A stretch of DNA of 64,000 nt. It comes from Candidatus Acidianus copahuensis (GTDB lineage: Archaea > Thermoproteota > Thermoprotei_A > Sulfolobales > Sulfolobaceae). Below, piece after piece: positions 9,342 to 17,941 of this stretch. The position numbers were made by a program, and so were the translations under genes. How positions within the stretch are numbered: the first letter of the stretch is position 1; the number at the start of each line of letters is the position of its first letter. The notes below the pieces were generated by a model. That model saw only the letters and a program-made list of their open reading frames with translations. It did no database searches and was not told the DNA's origin. Where the stretch lies: positions 1 through 64,000 of the forward strand of contig NZ_JFZT01000035.1 of NCBI RefSeq assembly GCF_000632495.1. Direction: 5' to 3'.

Positions 9342-10214
9342 TTATCTTTTCAGGTTTAGACTTATTCTTTCCCATAATTCGTCAATATATCTCTCGAGAT
9401 CCTCTATACCTTTCTCATCTATTTTCTTAAATCTACCTTGAATTGAGAGAAAGTCTTTAAGTGGCCTTCTCGTTTCCTTTTTTAAGCAGTGGAGCGACTC
9501 CGGACTGACCTCTATCCTACCATCTTTCCATTTGAAGAGAGGCCAGTAACACGTTTGAACAGCTAACTTAGCTACCTCTGCTGTTCTTGAAGGATCGAAT
9601 AACCAACCATAGGGATCCGGTGTAAGAACATGGACATACTTAAATCCTCTTATTGTTTTTGCCTCCCTAACTTTATCTATAAAGTCATGTGGATAACCTA
9701 CTGAGGCAGTTGCAACATAAGGAATGTTATGATCGATCATAATAAAGGGTATCTCCTTCTTATTTCCACTCTTTCCCTCTGGAGTAGTCGGCGTTAATGC
9801 TCCGTGAGGAGTTGAACCGCTCCTATGTCCTCCTGTGTTCATGTAAGCTTCATTATCAACGCACAAGTAGATAAAATCCTCATTTCTTTCCGCCGCCCCA
9901 CTAAGCGACGCAAAGCCAATGTCTGAAGTTCCCCCATCTCCTGCCCATACTACAACAGTAACATCCCTATTTCTTCTCTTATACGCTCTCCACATACCAG
10001 ATGCAGCAGGTGGTCCTGCAGCGAAGGCTATATTAAGTGAGGCGTAACCGTAGGCGTTCTTTGGAGCTAACCCTTGAGTTACAGATGAACAACCAGCTAT
10101 TACAACCAGAGCGACATCTTTTCCGAGCGCCATACTTAACATTCTCATAGCAATGTTCTCAGGACAACCAGGACACGCTGAAGTCCCGGACATCAATGAA
10201 GTGTCATTCAACAT
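9342..10214 (-). CDS. porB: Pyruvate:ferredoxin oxidoreductase, beta subunit
   Basis: Catalytic thiamine-diphosphate subunit of the four-subunit 2-oxoacid:ferredoxin oxidoreductase that converts pyruvate and CoA to acetyl-CoA, CO2 and reduced ferredoxin. About 290 residues from the ATG at 10214, which overlaps the end of porA by 11 bases. A GTG/ATG slightly upstream (10235) is also possible. It shows the Cys ligands CPGC near residues 14-17 and a further Cys after IAG for an iron-sulfur cluster. The TPP motif GDGGTSDIG is near residue 92, followed by NEAYMNTGG, which selects pyruvate-type enzymes. Last gene of porC-porD-porA-porB. The family includes 2-ketoisovalerate enzymes, so substrate specificity is inferred. 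Confidence 0.9.
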   Translation of the reverse strand: MLNDTSLMSGTSACPGCPENIAMRMLSMALGKDVALVVIAGCSSVTQGLAPKNAYGYASLNIAFAAGPPAASGMWRAYKRRNRDVTVVVWAGDGGTSDIGFASLSGAAERNEDFIYLCVDNEAYMNTGGHRSGSTPHGALTPTTPEGKSGNKKEIPFIMIDHNIPYVATASVGYPHDFIDKVREAKTIRGFKYVHVLTPDPYGWLFDPSRTAEVAKLAVQTCYWPLFKWKDGRIEVSPESLHCLKKETRRPLKDFLSIQGRFKKIDEKGIEDLERYIDELWERISLNLKR

Positions 10215-11397
10215 CTTTCGGATTCCTAAGCTCAACCTTTTCCACCTCAGCAGGATAATACCACTCTACTCCGTCCGATCTTTCCTCTTTTGCTTCTTTC
10301 AAAAACTTAAGGATAATTCTCTTAAAGTCTTCCTTGTTAAGGAGAACACCACCAAGACCAGTTACAACTCCTTTAACTTGATTTCTAACAGTAGCCTTTA
10401 CTTCCAAGTAAAGTGGACCTCCTCTTCCCAATGAAGTTGCCCTATCCATAACTAATATACCCTTAACGTTTTCTAGTTCCTTAATCTCGCTTTCAGCCCA
10501 AGGTCTTAAGTAACGTATCCTTAGCATTCCAATGTTTATCCCCTTTTCCCTAAGTTCATCAATCGCCTCCATTGCATCCCCAGCCCAAGCTCCCATCAAG
10601 ACTAGCGCATAATCAGCGTCTTCCATTCTGTACTTTACGTTTAACGTTCTATAATTGTTAAATGGGCTAATTTTCTCGTAATCCTTTCCTATTTCCTTTA
10701 TTACGCTCTCAGCGGATTGAATTGCACTGTGAATTGAGTGCCTCAGCTTCATGTATTCCACAGGAGGAAATATATTTCCCATTCCTATTGGTGCCTCAGG
10801 ATCAATAACGTAGGGTTGTCTCCTAGGTGGAAGGAACGCGTCAACTTCCTCCTGTGAAGGTAGGTAAACATTTGTCTTCATGTGAGTCAATATGAATCCA
10901 TCCATTCCCACCATCATTGGAAGGAAAACCCTTTCATCCTCGGATATTCTAAAGCCTTGAAGAACAAGATCAAAGGCCTCCTGAGGATTTGAGGCGAAAG
11001 CCATTATCCACCCGCTATCCCTTTCTGACATAAAGTCGGTATTCTCGTTCCATATATTCCAAGGTGCACCAACAGCTCTAGTACCTACCATCATAACTAG
11101 CGGTACTCTAGATCCCGATGCCCACCAAACCATTTCGTGCATGTATAGAAGTCCTTGAGAACCGGTAGCTGTAAAAGACCTAACTCCAGCTGCACCTGCT
11201 CCTAACGTAACCCCCATTGCTGCATGTTCGCTTTCTACTCTTACTATATCGGCATCAATTTCTCCTTCTGCCTTCATTTCAGCTAACTTTTCTATTACTG
11301 TTGTCTGAGGAGTAATGGGGTAAATTCCCACTACTCCTACTCTAGCTAGCTTCACTGCATTTGCTACAGCCTCATTTGCTGACATAACTTTTCTCAT
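10204..11397 (-). CDS. porA: Pyruvate:ferredoxin oxidoreductase, alpha subunit
   Basis: About 397 residues, starting at the ATG at 11397. That codon overlaps the porD stop as ATGA, a better start than the upstream in-frame Met at 11457, which would read through most of the end of porD. The N-terminus (SANEAVANAVKLA, then GIYPITPQT) is the classic domain-I motif of the alpha subunit, and SEHAAMGVTLGAGAAG binds near the TPP. The chain ends in the domain carrying VLMGAWAGDAMEA and a transketolase-C-like fold. It pairs with PorB to form the active site and is translationally coupled to porD and porB. Confidence 0.9.
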   Translation of the reverse strand: MRKVMSANEAVANAVKLARVGVVGIYPITPQTTVIEKLAEMKAEGEIDADIVRVESEHAAMGVTLGAGAAGVRSFTATGSQGLLYMHEMVWWASGSRVPLVMMVGTRAVGAPWNIWNENTDFMSERDSGWIMAFASNPQEAFDLVLQGFRISEDERVFLPMMVGMDGFILTHMKTNVYLPSQEEVDAFLPPRRQPYVIDPEAPIGMGNIFPPVEYMKLRHSIHSAIQSAESVIKEIGKDYEKISPFNNYRTLNVKYRMEDADYALVLMGAWAGDAMEAIDELREKGINIGMLRIRYLRPWAESEIKELENVKGILVMDRATSLGRGGPLYLEVKATVRNQVKGVVTGLGGVLLNKEDFKRIILKFLKEAKEERSDGVEWYYPAEVEKVELRNPKDVE

Positions 11398-11657
11398 TGA
11401 TCTTCTCCCTCCATTAATATTGCCTTCACTGGGCAAACATTGGCGCAAATTCCACATCCCTTACAGTAATCGTAATCAACCTCGACTTTACCGTCAATAA
11501 CGTGAATAGTAGCCTCTGGACAAAACATCCAACAAGCCCTACACCCTATACACTTATTTAAGTTTACAACCGGTCTCACAAACCTCCATGTTCCGGTTTG
11601 CCCTCCTGCTCCTTTTCCTGGGACAGTAATAGGAAAGTACTGATATTCATGCTGCAA
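11394..11657 (-). CDS. porD: Pyruvate:ferredoxin oxidoreductase, delta (ferredoxin-type) subunit
   Basis: 87 residues with two [4Fe-4S] motifs, CIGCRACWMFC and CKGCGICANVC, each followed by the distal Cys-Pro. This electron-transfer subunit passes electrons from the TPP site to external ferredoxin. The only plausible start is a TTG at 11657, overlapping the end of porC by 11 bases. No in-frame ATG precedes the cluster motifs. The stop overlaps the porA start (ATGA), so translation is coupled through the operon. Confidence 0.9.
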   Translation of the reverse strand: MQHEYQYFPITVPGKGAGGQTGTWRFVRPVVNLNKCIGCRACWMFCPEATIHVIDGKVEVDYDYCKGCGICANVCPVKAILMEGEDQ

Positions 11658-12198
11658 TTTTCACAGCCCCCTTAACTCTTTCATAAGCCAACTTGACTCC
11701 TTGAACGTTTAGCTCGGCAACCTTTCCATTAAACTCCTCTCGTATTGCCTTAATTAAGGAATCCATACTCACAACCCCCATTACCCTTATAAGTGCTCCT
11801 AACATGATTAGGTTTGTCATTGGCCATCCAGATTTTACGAGACCGATCTCCTTAGCTAATGATGTTGCATCTAAATAGTAAGAATTTTCCAACGTAGTGT
11901 TTTTGCTATTTACAACAATTACTCCTCCTGGCTTTAATCCTCTTAATGGGTTTACAATTTGAAGGAGAGTTGGATCAATTACAACAACAAAGTCTGGGTT
12001 TTCCACAGGAGAGGTTATTCTTATGCTCTCCTTGGAGATCCTACAATAGGCCTCGATTGGAGCCCCTCTCCTTTCGGCTCCGTATATTGGAAAGGCTGAA
12101 GACCAGAGACCGTCTAAGCCAGCTGCTGAGGCTAGGAGTTCAGCAGCTGTAACAACTCCCTGTCCACCTCTTCCATGAAAGCGTATTTCTATCAACAT
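11647..12198 (-). CDS. porC: Pyruvate:ferredoxin oxidoreductase, gamma subunit
   Basis: 183 residues, first gene of the por operon. Begins MLIEIRFHGRGGQGVVTAAELLA, in which the GRGGQG motif is diagnostic of the gamma subunit. This subunit binds CoA and completes the heterotetramer. It carries VVIDPTLL in the middle and ends in the usual helical tail. The preceding gene (DmsB/C-type fusion, same strand) ends 56 bases upstream, so it may belong to the same transcript or have its own promoter in that AT-rich gap. Confidence 0.9.
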   Translation of the reverse strand: MLIEIRFHGRGGQGVVTAAELLASAAGLDGLWSSAFPIYGAERRGAPIEAYCRISKESIRITSPVENPDFVVVIDPTLLQIVNPLRGLKPGGVIVVNSKNTTLENSYYLDATSLAKEIGLVKSGWPMTNLIMLGALIRVMGVVSMDSLIKAIREEFNGKVAELNVQGVKLAYERVKGAVKIAA

Positions 12199-12254
12199 AA
12201 TTCCCTCAAGATATTAATGTTTTCAAAGTTTTATAAAGTTGTCAATAAAAAAGT

Positions 12255-13457
12255 TTAAACGTTTGGAATTCCATAATAAACAATATTTTTGAAGAATGAG
12301 TTTCTGCTTAAGACCTCAGATGATAACGCTATAATGAAAGCTAGTATCGCCATATCGGGAAATACTAGTGAAATTAGTAGGCCTACAATGTAAATGAAGT
12401 TAAGGTATCTAGACTTATACTGTGTATCAAGAACTTTCGATTTTCTATAAGCTGTGTAGATCTCTAGGATACTAAACACGATTCCAGGTATTGAGAAGAT
12501 AAAGTTATGAAGGAATAGAAAGGCTAAAGGAGAGGATAGGGTGAATATTGTGCCTATGAAGGACGTTGGAGTATCAACGTTATACCATGAAGGCCTTGCC
12601 TTAAGCAGATAAACCATTAGAGAAGAGATAAAGGCCAAGGTTAGAAAGAACATAGCGGGATAATATAGCGTTGAAAAGAAGAAATTACCTAGGAAGAAGA
12701 GCGAGGCTAACCCTCCAAAGAGAACTTCCCTACTTAACCATGAACTTTTAAGCCCTAAGGCAACTCTAAGTGACCTTTTTCCAACATTCGCATGTGATAT
12801 TGAGGCAAGAAGAGTTATCCCTAAAATCAGAAAAGTGATGATCGAAAAAAACGGTAGTCTAAACATAGAATATCCAAGGGCAAACTCTGAACCTATGGTG
12901 AACCCAACAAGAGGGAGAAATTTTTCTTCGCTTTTTACCTTTTTAGGATTTGCAACTATACTTTTCTCCTTTGGTAAGATCACCTTTAACCTAGGCTCAG
13001 TTATTTCTGGTGGTGCGAGGTAAGGTATAGAGGAGTCTTCTTGATCTATCCAACCAAATGCTAATGCGCCTGTAGGACAAGATTCTACACAGTAAGGCAT
13101 TCCTTTACCTAAATTGTCCTTGCAGAAGTGACACTTGGTCATCACACCTTGACTATTAAACTTAAGAGCTTCATAAGGACAAGCCCAACTACAGTATCCA
13201 CAACCTATACATTCTTCCTGTTCTATCCAGACCACTCCTTTCTCATCCTTTTTTATAGCGTTTGCTGGACAGACTTCCATACAGGCTGGTTTGTCACAAT
13301 GGTTACACGAAATAGATAATGCAGTCTTATATCCATCCATCTCGAAGACGGGAAGCTTTCTCCAGTTTAATCCATAAGCTTTATTGCATGCCTCAACACA
13401 TGCTCCACAGATTATACACTTGTCATGGTCAAAAATGAAACCTAGCTTCCTTTCCAT
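12255..13457 (-). CDS. Fusion of DmsB-type iron-sulfur protein with DmsC-type membrane anchor
   Basis: About 400 residues from the ATG at 13457. An upstream in-frame Met at 13496 would add 13 residues but lacks similarity to the family start. The first 190 residues hold four [4Fe-4S] Cys clusters (CIICGACVEAC, CNHCDKPACMEVC, CIGCGYCSWAC, CHFC...CVESC), as in electron-transfer subunits of the DMSO reductase family. The remaining 200 residues contain about eight hydrophobic helices and resemble the quinone-reacting DmsC anchor. No molybdopterin catalytic subunit lies beside it. The divergent neighbour begins about 50 bases away. It may serve a catalytic subunit encoded elsewhere, for example in sulfur respiration. 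Family sure, partner unknown. Confidence 0.8.
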   Translation of the reverse strand: MERKLGFIFDHDKCIICGACVEACNKAYGLNWRKLPVFEMDGYKTALSISCNHCDKPACMEVCPANAIKKDEKGVVWIEQEECIGCGYCSWACPYEALKFNSQGVMTKCHFCKDNLGKGMPYCVESCPTGALAFGWIDQEDSSIPYLAPPEITEPRLKVILPKEKSIVANPKKVKSEEKFLPLVGFTIGSEFALGYSMFRLPFFSIITFLILGITLLASISHANVGKRSLRVALGLKSSWLSREVLFGGLASLFFLGNFFFSTLYYPAMFFLTLAFISSLMVYLLKARPSWYNVDTPTSFIGTIFTLSSPLAFLFLHNFIFSIPGIVFSILEIYTAYRKSKVLDTQYKSRYLNFIYIVGLLISLVFPDMAILAFIIALSSEVLSRNSFFKNIVYYGIPNV

Positions 13458-13508
13458 GATATAAACTTTGTCACAATAAATAATAAGACTGTTCAACTAT
13501 TGAATATT

Positions 13509-13745
13509 ATGGAAACAAGGTTTTATCGAGAAGCTCTTATAAGAAATGCATTAGCAGAAGTTCTTTCTGGTAAGAGCGTTAAGGACGTTCTCGATTCAGG
13601 AAATAGGGAAAGGTTATGCTCTACCCCAAAAGAAGATCTAATCTCTTTCTGTGAGGAAACTATGGAGTTTATCTTAAACGAGAGAAGAGATGAAGAGAGA
13701 TCTAAAAGAGTAGTTGAAGAGATAGAGGAGGAATGCAGAAAATGA
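13509..13745 (+). CDS. Small acidic helical protein upstream of the CitE-like lyase
   Basis: About 78 residues beginning METRFYREALIRNALAEVL. A Met at 13500 is an alternative start. It is highly charged, largely helical, with two Cys (RLCS and SFCEE) and a third near the end (EECRK). I do not recognise the family. The TGA stop overlaps the next ATG (ATGA at 13742-13745), so it is translationally coupled to the lyase. It is divergent from the iron-sulfur/anchor gene across about 50 bases. A role as a small chaperone or accessory protein for either neighbour is speculation. Confidence 0.6.
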   Translation: METRFYREALIRNALAEVLSGKSVKDVLDSGNRERLCSTPKEDLISFCEETMEFILNERRDEERSKRVVEEIEEECRK

Positions 13746-14551
13746 GAAGATCGCAACTTTATGTCCCAGCAAATAACGAGAAAATGATAAAAAAGAGCTT
13801 AGAGATAAAAGCTGATACTATAATTTTTGATCTTGAAGACGCAGTACCGCCTGAAGAGAAAGGGAAGGCAAGAGAGATGCTAAAACAATTCATAAGCGAG
13901 TTGGACTGGGGAAAGGAAAAGGAACTCGCAGTAAGGGTAAATGAGATTAATACAAAAGAGGGATTGAGGGATTTGATCCAAGTAGCTGAACTAGGGAAAA
14001 TTAATACAATACTAATCCCAAAAGCTGAAGGAAATCTCTCATTCGTTCACAAAGCGACGGGAAAGGAGATCATCCCAATAGTTGAAAGTGCTAAAGGCCT
14101 CTTCAAAATAGAGGACGTTCTTACATCTGAGGGAGTATCCGCTATAACTTACGGAATCGCTGACCTCTCTCTCTCGTTGGAAGGAAAAGTAGATGAATAT
14201 ATCAAGAACGATTACGTCAGGACAAAGATTGTCGTCTCGGCAAAGGCTTATAATGTGGAAGCGATAGATAGAGTCTACTTCGACTTACAGGATCCAGAAG
14301 GATTTAGGCAGGAGTGCCTGAAAGCTAAGAACTTGGGTTATAATGGAAAACAGGCCATTCACCCTTCACAGGTTGAGATAGCAAATACTGTTTTCTCACC
14401 AACTGAGGAGGAAGTAGAATGGGCTAAAAGGGTTATTGAGGCATATGAAAAATCTATTAAAGAAGGAAGGGGGGCTATTCGAGTTGACGACAAGTTGGTA
14501 GATTATGTTCACTATAAGTTGGCTAAAAGAATTTTGTCAACTCCTCATTAG
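13742..14551 (+). CDS. CitE-like (HpcH/HpaI superfamily) lyase, malyl-CoA / citramalyl-CoA type
   Basis: 269 residues from the ATG at 13742, coupled to the small gene before it. It starts RRSQLYVPANNEKMI, as CitE-like proteins do. IIFDLEDAVPP provides the Asp/Glu metal ligands, VRVN the Arg that binds the carboxylate, PIVESAKGL another acidic ligand and YGIADLS the conserved Asp. NGKQAIHPSQV near the C-terminus closes the active site. No CitD or CitF (citrate lyase acyl carrier and alpha subunits) is present, so it is not a true citrate lyase. It more likely cleaves malyl-, citramalyl- or hydroxymethylglutaryl-type CoA thioesters. The last 15 bases overlap the convergent molybdopterin gene. 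Confidence 0.8.
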   Translation: MRRSQLYVPANNEKMIKKSLEIKADTIIFDLEDAVPPEEKGKAREMLKQFISELDWGKEKELAVRVNEINTKEGLRDLIQVAELGKINTILIPKAEGNLSFVHKATGKEIIPIVESAKGLFKIEDVLTSEGVSAITYGIADLSLSLEGKVDEYIKNDYVRTKIVVSAKAYNVEAIDRVYFDLQDPEGFRQECLKAKNLGYNGKQAIHPSQVEIANTVFSPTEEEVEWAKRVIEAYEKSIKEGRGAIRVDDKLVDYVHYKLAKRILSTPH

Positions 14552-16759
14552 TTTCAATACAAACTCTGGAGTTATTGGAACTTCAACTTCACTTATCCTT
14601 ACTTTTAAAGCATCTTCCAAAGCGTTTACTATAGCGGCATATGGAACTGTAGCCCCTCCTTCTCCAACTCCTTTTGTTCCTAGAGGGGTAAATGGAGACG
14701 GTGTTATCATATGCTTTACATCTATTCTTGGAGCCTCTAACGAGGTTTGGATTCCATAATCTCCTATTGATATCTGTTTGGGTACTCCTTCCTCGTTATA
14801 GTCAATTGATTCATATAGAGCAGAACCTATACCCATTACAGTTCCTCCAATTAGCTGTCCATCAACTATAGCCGGGTTTATCATCTTACCGGCATCGCTT
14901 AAAACCACGTACTTTAAAATCCTAATAAAGCCAGTGTCCTCAACTCTAATTACTACTCCATGAGCGTTTACTCCGTAAGTTGACGAAAAGTTCACTCTCC
15001 TATCCTTGTCAGCTACGTTTACATTTGGCGAATTTATTACTGCCGAGCTCTCAATCCCTATTTCATCCCCTATCAAGTATGACTTATTATATATCATGTT
15101 AGCGATCTCTTTAACAGAATATTCTCTTCCCTTAACTATTACCTTCCCATCCTTGAAGTCAACTTCTGAAAGTTCAACGTTAAAGAGTTTTGAGGTTAAT
15201 TCCCTTATCCTTTCAATTAACTTTTTAGTAGCAGCGTAAACAGCACTTAATCCAACCACGGAAAACCTACTTCCATAAAATCCTGTTCCAGGTGGGCCAT
15301 CGGTATCTCCTAAGATAACTCTAACGTCTCTCATTTCTATTCCTAACATATAGGAAACTACTTGGGAGATTGATGTTTCATGCCCTGTTCCCATAGAGTT
15401 AGTACTCATTGTAACTGTAACATCTCCTCCACTGTCCATCTTCATATAAACTCCTTCGTAATAAGGAGTTCTATCCTTTCCGACCAATGTTTGGAAGGCT
15501 AATGAGGAACCTGGCTCTAAGGCGAAGGCTATTCCTACTCCAATTCTTCCGTAAAATTTTTGCTGATATAATTCTGAGATTAATCTATGTAACGCTTCAG
15601 AGTAGTCCCCACTATCGTAAATTGCGCCAGTAATGGACTTAAAAGGAAAAGACTTGATAAAGTTCCTCTCCCTTATTTCCTCTTGAGTTAATCCAGTAGA
15701 CCTAGCTACATCGTTTACCATGTTTTCCAAAACTAAAACTGCAGGAGGAATCCCTAAGCCTCTATAAGGTCCGGTAGGAGGTTTATTTGTTAAAACTCCC
15801 TTTATCTTAAAGTGAAGGAACTTCAAGTCATAAGAACCCGATAGGTGATAAATTTGCCTCAAGATTGGAAGGGGTTGATATGTGTGAAGATATGATCCAA
15901 AGTCCTCAAGGAGTTCTACTTCCATTCCCAGCAAGTTCCCTTTATCATAGTACATCCTTGCCTTATACCTTCTGTCTGGACCTTGAACTCCAGCTATTAA
16001 ATGTTCATATCTAGTCTCCACGTACTTAACTGGTCTTTCCTCCACAATAGATGCTAAAGAGGCTAAGACCAAAGGTTTTAAGAAAATCTTCCCACCAAAG
16101 CCCCCTCCAGAGTCTGGGACAATTATTCTTATTCTACTTCTTGGAATGCTAAACACTATACTTAATGCAGTTCTAAAGACTTGAGGAACTTGAGTATTAG
16201 CGTAAAGAGTTAGGGAATTCTCGCCTGGAGAGTAATCTGCTATAACAGCGTTTGTCTCAATAGGCATCGCTGAAATTCTATTAACTCTAAAGTTTTTCTC
16301 TACAAAATTTCCTTTAGGTTCTCCTCCAAAATGAAATTCGTCCTCGTAAACTAGATTTGTGCCAAGTTCAGGATGAATTGGTTCTGCTTTAATTGACTCT
16401 TCTGGATTTAGTATAGGACTCTCTGGCTCATAATCTACCTCCACTTTCTCGAGTTTGTCGTATGCCTCATATCTATCTTTTCCAGTGACAATAGCTAAAG
16501 GCTCTCCGAAGTAGTTCGCTTTGTCAACTGCTAAAGGGTATTCCTTTGGGGCTTTTGGAGCAAAGAAGTTGGGCATCGGGTTGACTTTAATGGTTTTAGC
16601 AGTGATCGCATCTGAGTATATGTTGAATCTTGCCCTAGCATAGTTTGACCTAACTACAGCCATGTATAGCATGTTAGGTAAAATAATATCATCTACGAAT
16701 TTTCCTCTACCCGTTAATAATCTAGGGTCTTCTACTCTCTTTACTGGTTTGCCTATCAC
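14537..16759 (-). CDS. Molybdopterin hydroxylase large subunit (xanthine dehydrogenase / CoxL family)
   Basis: 740 residues from a GTG start at 16759 that overlaps the acyl-CoA dehydrogenase stop (GTGA). The N-terminus GKPVKRVEDPRLLTGRGKF is typical of this family, which oxidises aldehydes, purines or CO at a Mo-cytosine-dinucleotide site. Cofactor-binding motifs include GGGFGGK, GPYRGLG and TNSMGTGHETSISQ. GVGEGG near the C-terminus carries the expected catalytic Glu. The CO-dehydrogenase active loop VAYRCSFR is absent, so an aldehyde-type substrate is more likely. The FAD (CoxM) and 2Fe-2S (CoxS) subunits are not adjacent on either side, which is unusual. Confidence 0.8.
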   Translation of the reverse strand: MIGKPVKRVEDPRLLTGRGKFVDDIILPNMLYMAVVRSNYARARFNIYSDAITAKTIKVNPMPNFFAPKAPKEYPLAVDKANYFGEPLAIVTGKDRYEAYDKLEKVEVDYEPESPILNPEESIKAEPIHPELGTNLVYEDEFHFGGEPKGNFVEKNFRVNRISAMPIETNAVIADYSPGENSLTLYANTQVPQVFRTALSIVFSIPRSRIRIIVPDSGGGFGGKIFLKPLVLASLASIVEERPVKYVETRYEHLIAGVQGPDRRYKARMYYDKGNLLGMEVELLEDFGSYLHTYQPLPILRQIYHLSGSYDLKFLHFKIKGVLTNKPPTGPYRGLGIPPAVLVLENMVNDVARSTGLTQEEIRERNFIKSFPFKSITGAIYDSGDYSEALHRLISELYQQKFYGRIGVGIAFALEPGSSLAFQTLVGKDRTPYYEGVYMKMDSGGDVTVTMSTNSMGTGHETSISQVVSYMLGIEMRDVRVILGDTDGPPGTGFYGSRFSVVGLSAVYAATKKLIERIRELTSKLFNVELSEVDFKDGKVIVKGREYSVKEIANMIYNKSYLIGDEIGIESSAVINSPNVNVADKDRRVNFSSTYGVNAHGVVIRVEDTGFIRILKYVVLSDAGKMINPAIVDGQLIGGTVMGIGSALYESIDYNEEGVPKQISIGDYGIQTSLEAPRIDVKHMITPSPFTPLGTKGVGEGGATVPYAAIVNALEDALKVRISEVEVPITPEFVLKLMRS

Positions 16760-17937
16760 ACTTTAAGCCCCATTATCCTAAAGGCCTGCCTTCCAGCAGT
16801 TATCCTTTGAATGTCATTAGTCCCCTCGTAAGTCTTCAATATTTGTACGTCTCGAAGTAGTCTTTCAACTCCAGCTGAACTTGAAACTCCATAACCTCCA
16901 TGTATAGCTATTGCTCTTAACACTGATCTTTCAGCAGCTTCTGTAGCGTGAAATTTTGCTAGAGAAGCAGCAGCAATATATTCCTTTTCTTTCCCTTTCA
17001 TGTATAGAGATCCGCTCCAATAAGTTAGCAACCTAGCTGTTTCAACGTCAGCCAATGTCTCAGCTATCTTAATTTGCACGTTCTGAAAGTTTGCTATAGG
17101 CTGATTGAAAGCGTTTCTCTGAGCACTATAAGAAAGACTTTTCTCCAAAGCTGCTTGGGCTATTCCTACTGCTTGTGAAGCGACAATAGTTCTAGCGTAA
17201 TCAAACGACATTACGGCATATTTAAATCCTAATCCCTCTTCTCCTATAACTCTATCCTGCGGTACCTCAGCGTCAAAGGAGATCTCCGTTGTATGAGAAG
17301 CCTTTAGACCTATTGTATCTATTCTTCCCTCAACTTTTACTTGACTCTTATCCAATAAGAACATGGTTATTCCCTTCCATCTAGCGTCAGTTGACGGTGA
17401 AGTTCTAGCGGTGATGAGATAGTAGTCTGCAATATCACCGTTTGTTATGAATATTTTCCTTCCAGTAACCCTGTACTTTTCACCTTCTTTTTTAGCTATG
17501 GATTTAATTCCAGCTACATCGGTTCCTGCAGACGGTTCTGTGTTGGCAAAGGCTGCAGTGGCCTCTCCTTTAGCTACCGGAGGTAAATATTCCTTTTTCA
17601 ATTGTTCGGAGCCGAATTTTAGAAGAGCGTTTGTATACATCCAGTTAATTAAGAAGTATGTTGCCATTGATGTCCAAACCCTGCTCATTTCCTCTGATGC
17701 TATCAAAAGAGATATGTAATCTCCACCTTGCCCGCCAAAAGTTGTTGGAACGTCAAGACCATAGAGTCCTATATCTCTTGCCTTTTCCTTTATCTCTTTA
17801 AAAACATCCCTTTCGCTCTCACCTTTCTCAACTAAAGGCGAGACTTCCCTCTCCATAAATTCCTTAACAGCATCTCTCACAACCTCGTGATCTTGAGTTA
17901 GTTCTATTTTGAAGTCTGGCAAAGAAAACGGATACAT
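16756..17937 (-). CDS. Acyl-CoA dehydrogenase
   Basis: 393 residues, the normal length for an FAD-dependent acyl-CoA dehydrogenase. It carries ANTEPSAGTDVAGI (FAD/substrate motif) near residue 130, ITNGDIADYY, and the C-terminal LKTYEGTNDIQRI, whose Glu is the usual catalytic base. It introduces a trans double bond into acyl-CoA and hands electrons to electron-transfer flavoprotein. FixC/FixX at 19592-21053 could take those electrons to quinone. Middle gene of the aminotransferase, dehydrogenase, hydroxylase run, with 4-base gap and overlap spacing. Chain length or branched substrate cannot be read from the sequence. Confidence 0.9.
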   Translation of the reverse strand: MYPFSLPDFKIELTQDHEVVRDAVKEFMEREVSPLVEKGESERDVFKEIKEKARDIGLYGLDVPTTFGGQGGDYISLLIASEEMSRVWTSMATYFLINWMYTNALLKFGSEQLKKEYLPPVAKGEATAAFANTEPSAGTDVAGIKSIAKKEGEKYRVTGRKIFITNGDIADYYLITARTSPSTDARWKGITMFLLDKSQVKVEGRIDTIGLKASHTTEISFDAEVPQDRVIGEEGLGFKYAVMSFDYARTIVASQAVGIAQAALEKSLSYSAQRNAFNQPIANFQNVQIKIAETLADVETARLLTYWSGSLYMKGKEKEYIAAASLAKFHATEAAERSVLRAIAIHGGYGVSSSAGVERLLRDVQILKTYEGTNDIQRITAGRQAFRIMGLKV

Positions 17938-17941
17938 AATT

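Noticed and set aside
13742..14551. True citrate lyase beta subunit
   Set aside because: The citrate lyase alpha subunit and acyl carrier (CitF, CitD) are missing from the neighbourhood.
14537..16759. Aerobic CO dehydrogenase (CoxL form I)
   Set aside because: The VAYRCSFR active-site loop with its Cys is absent, and no CoxM/CoxS genes are adjacent.
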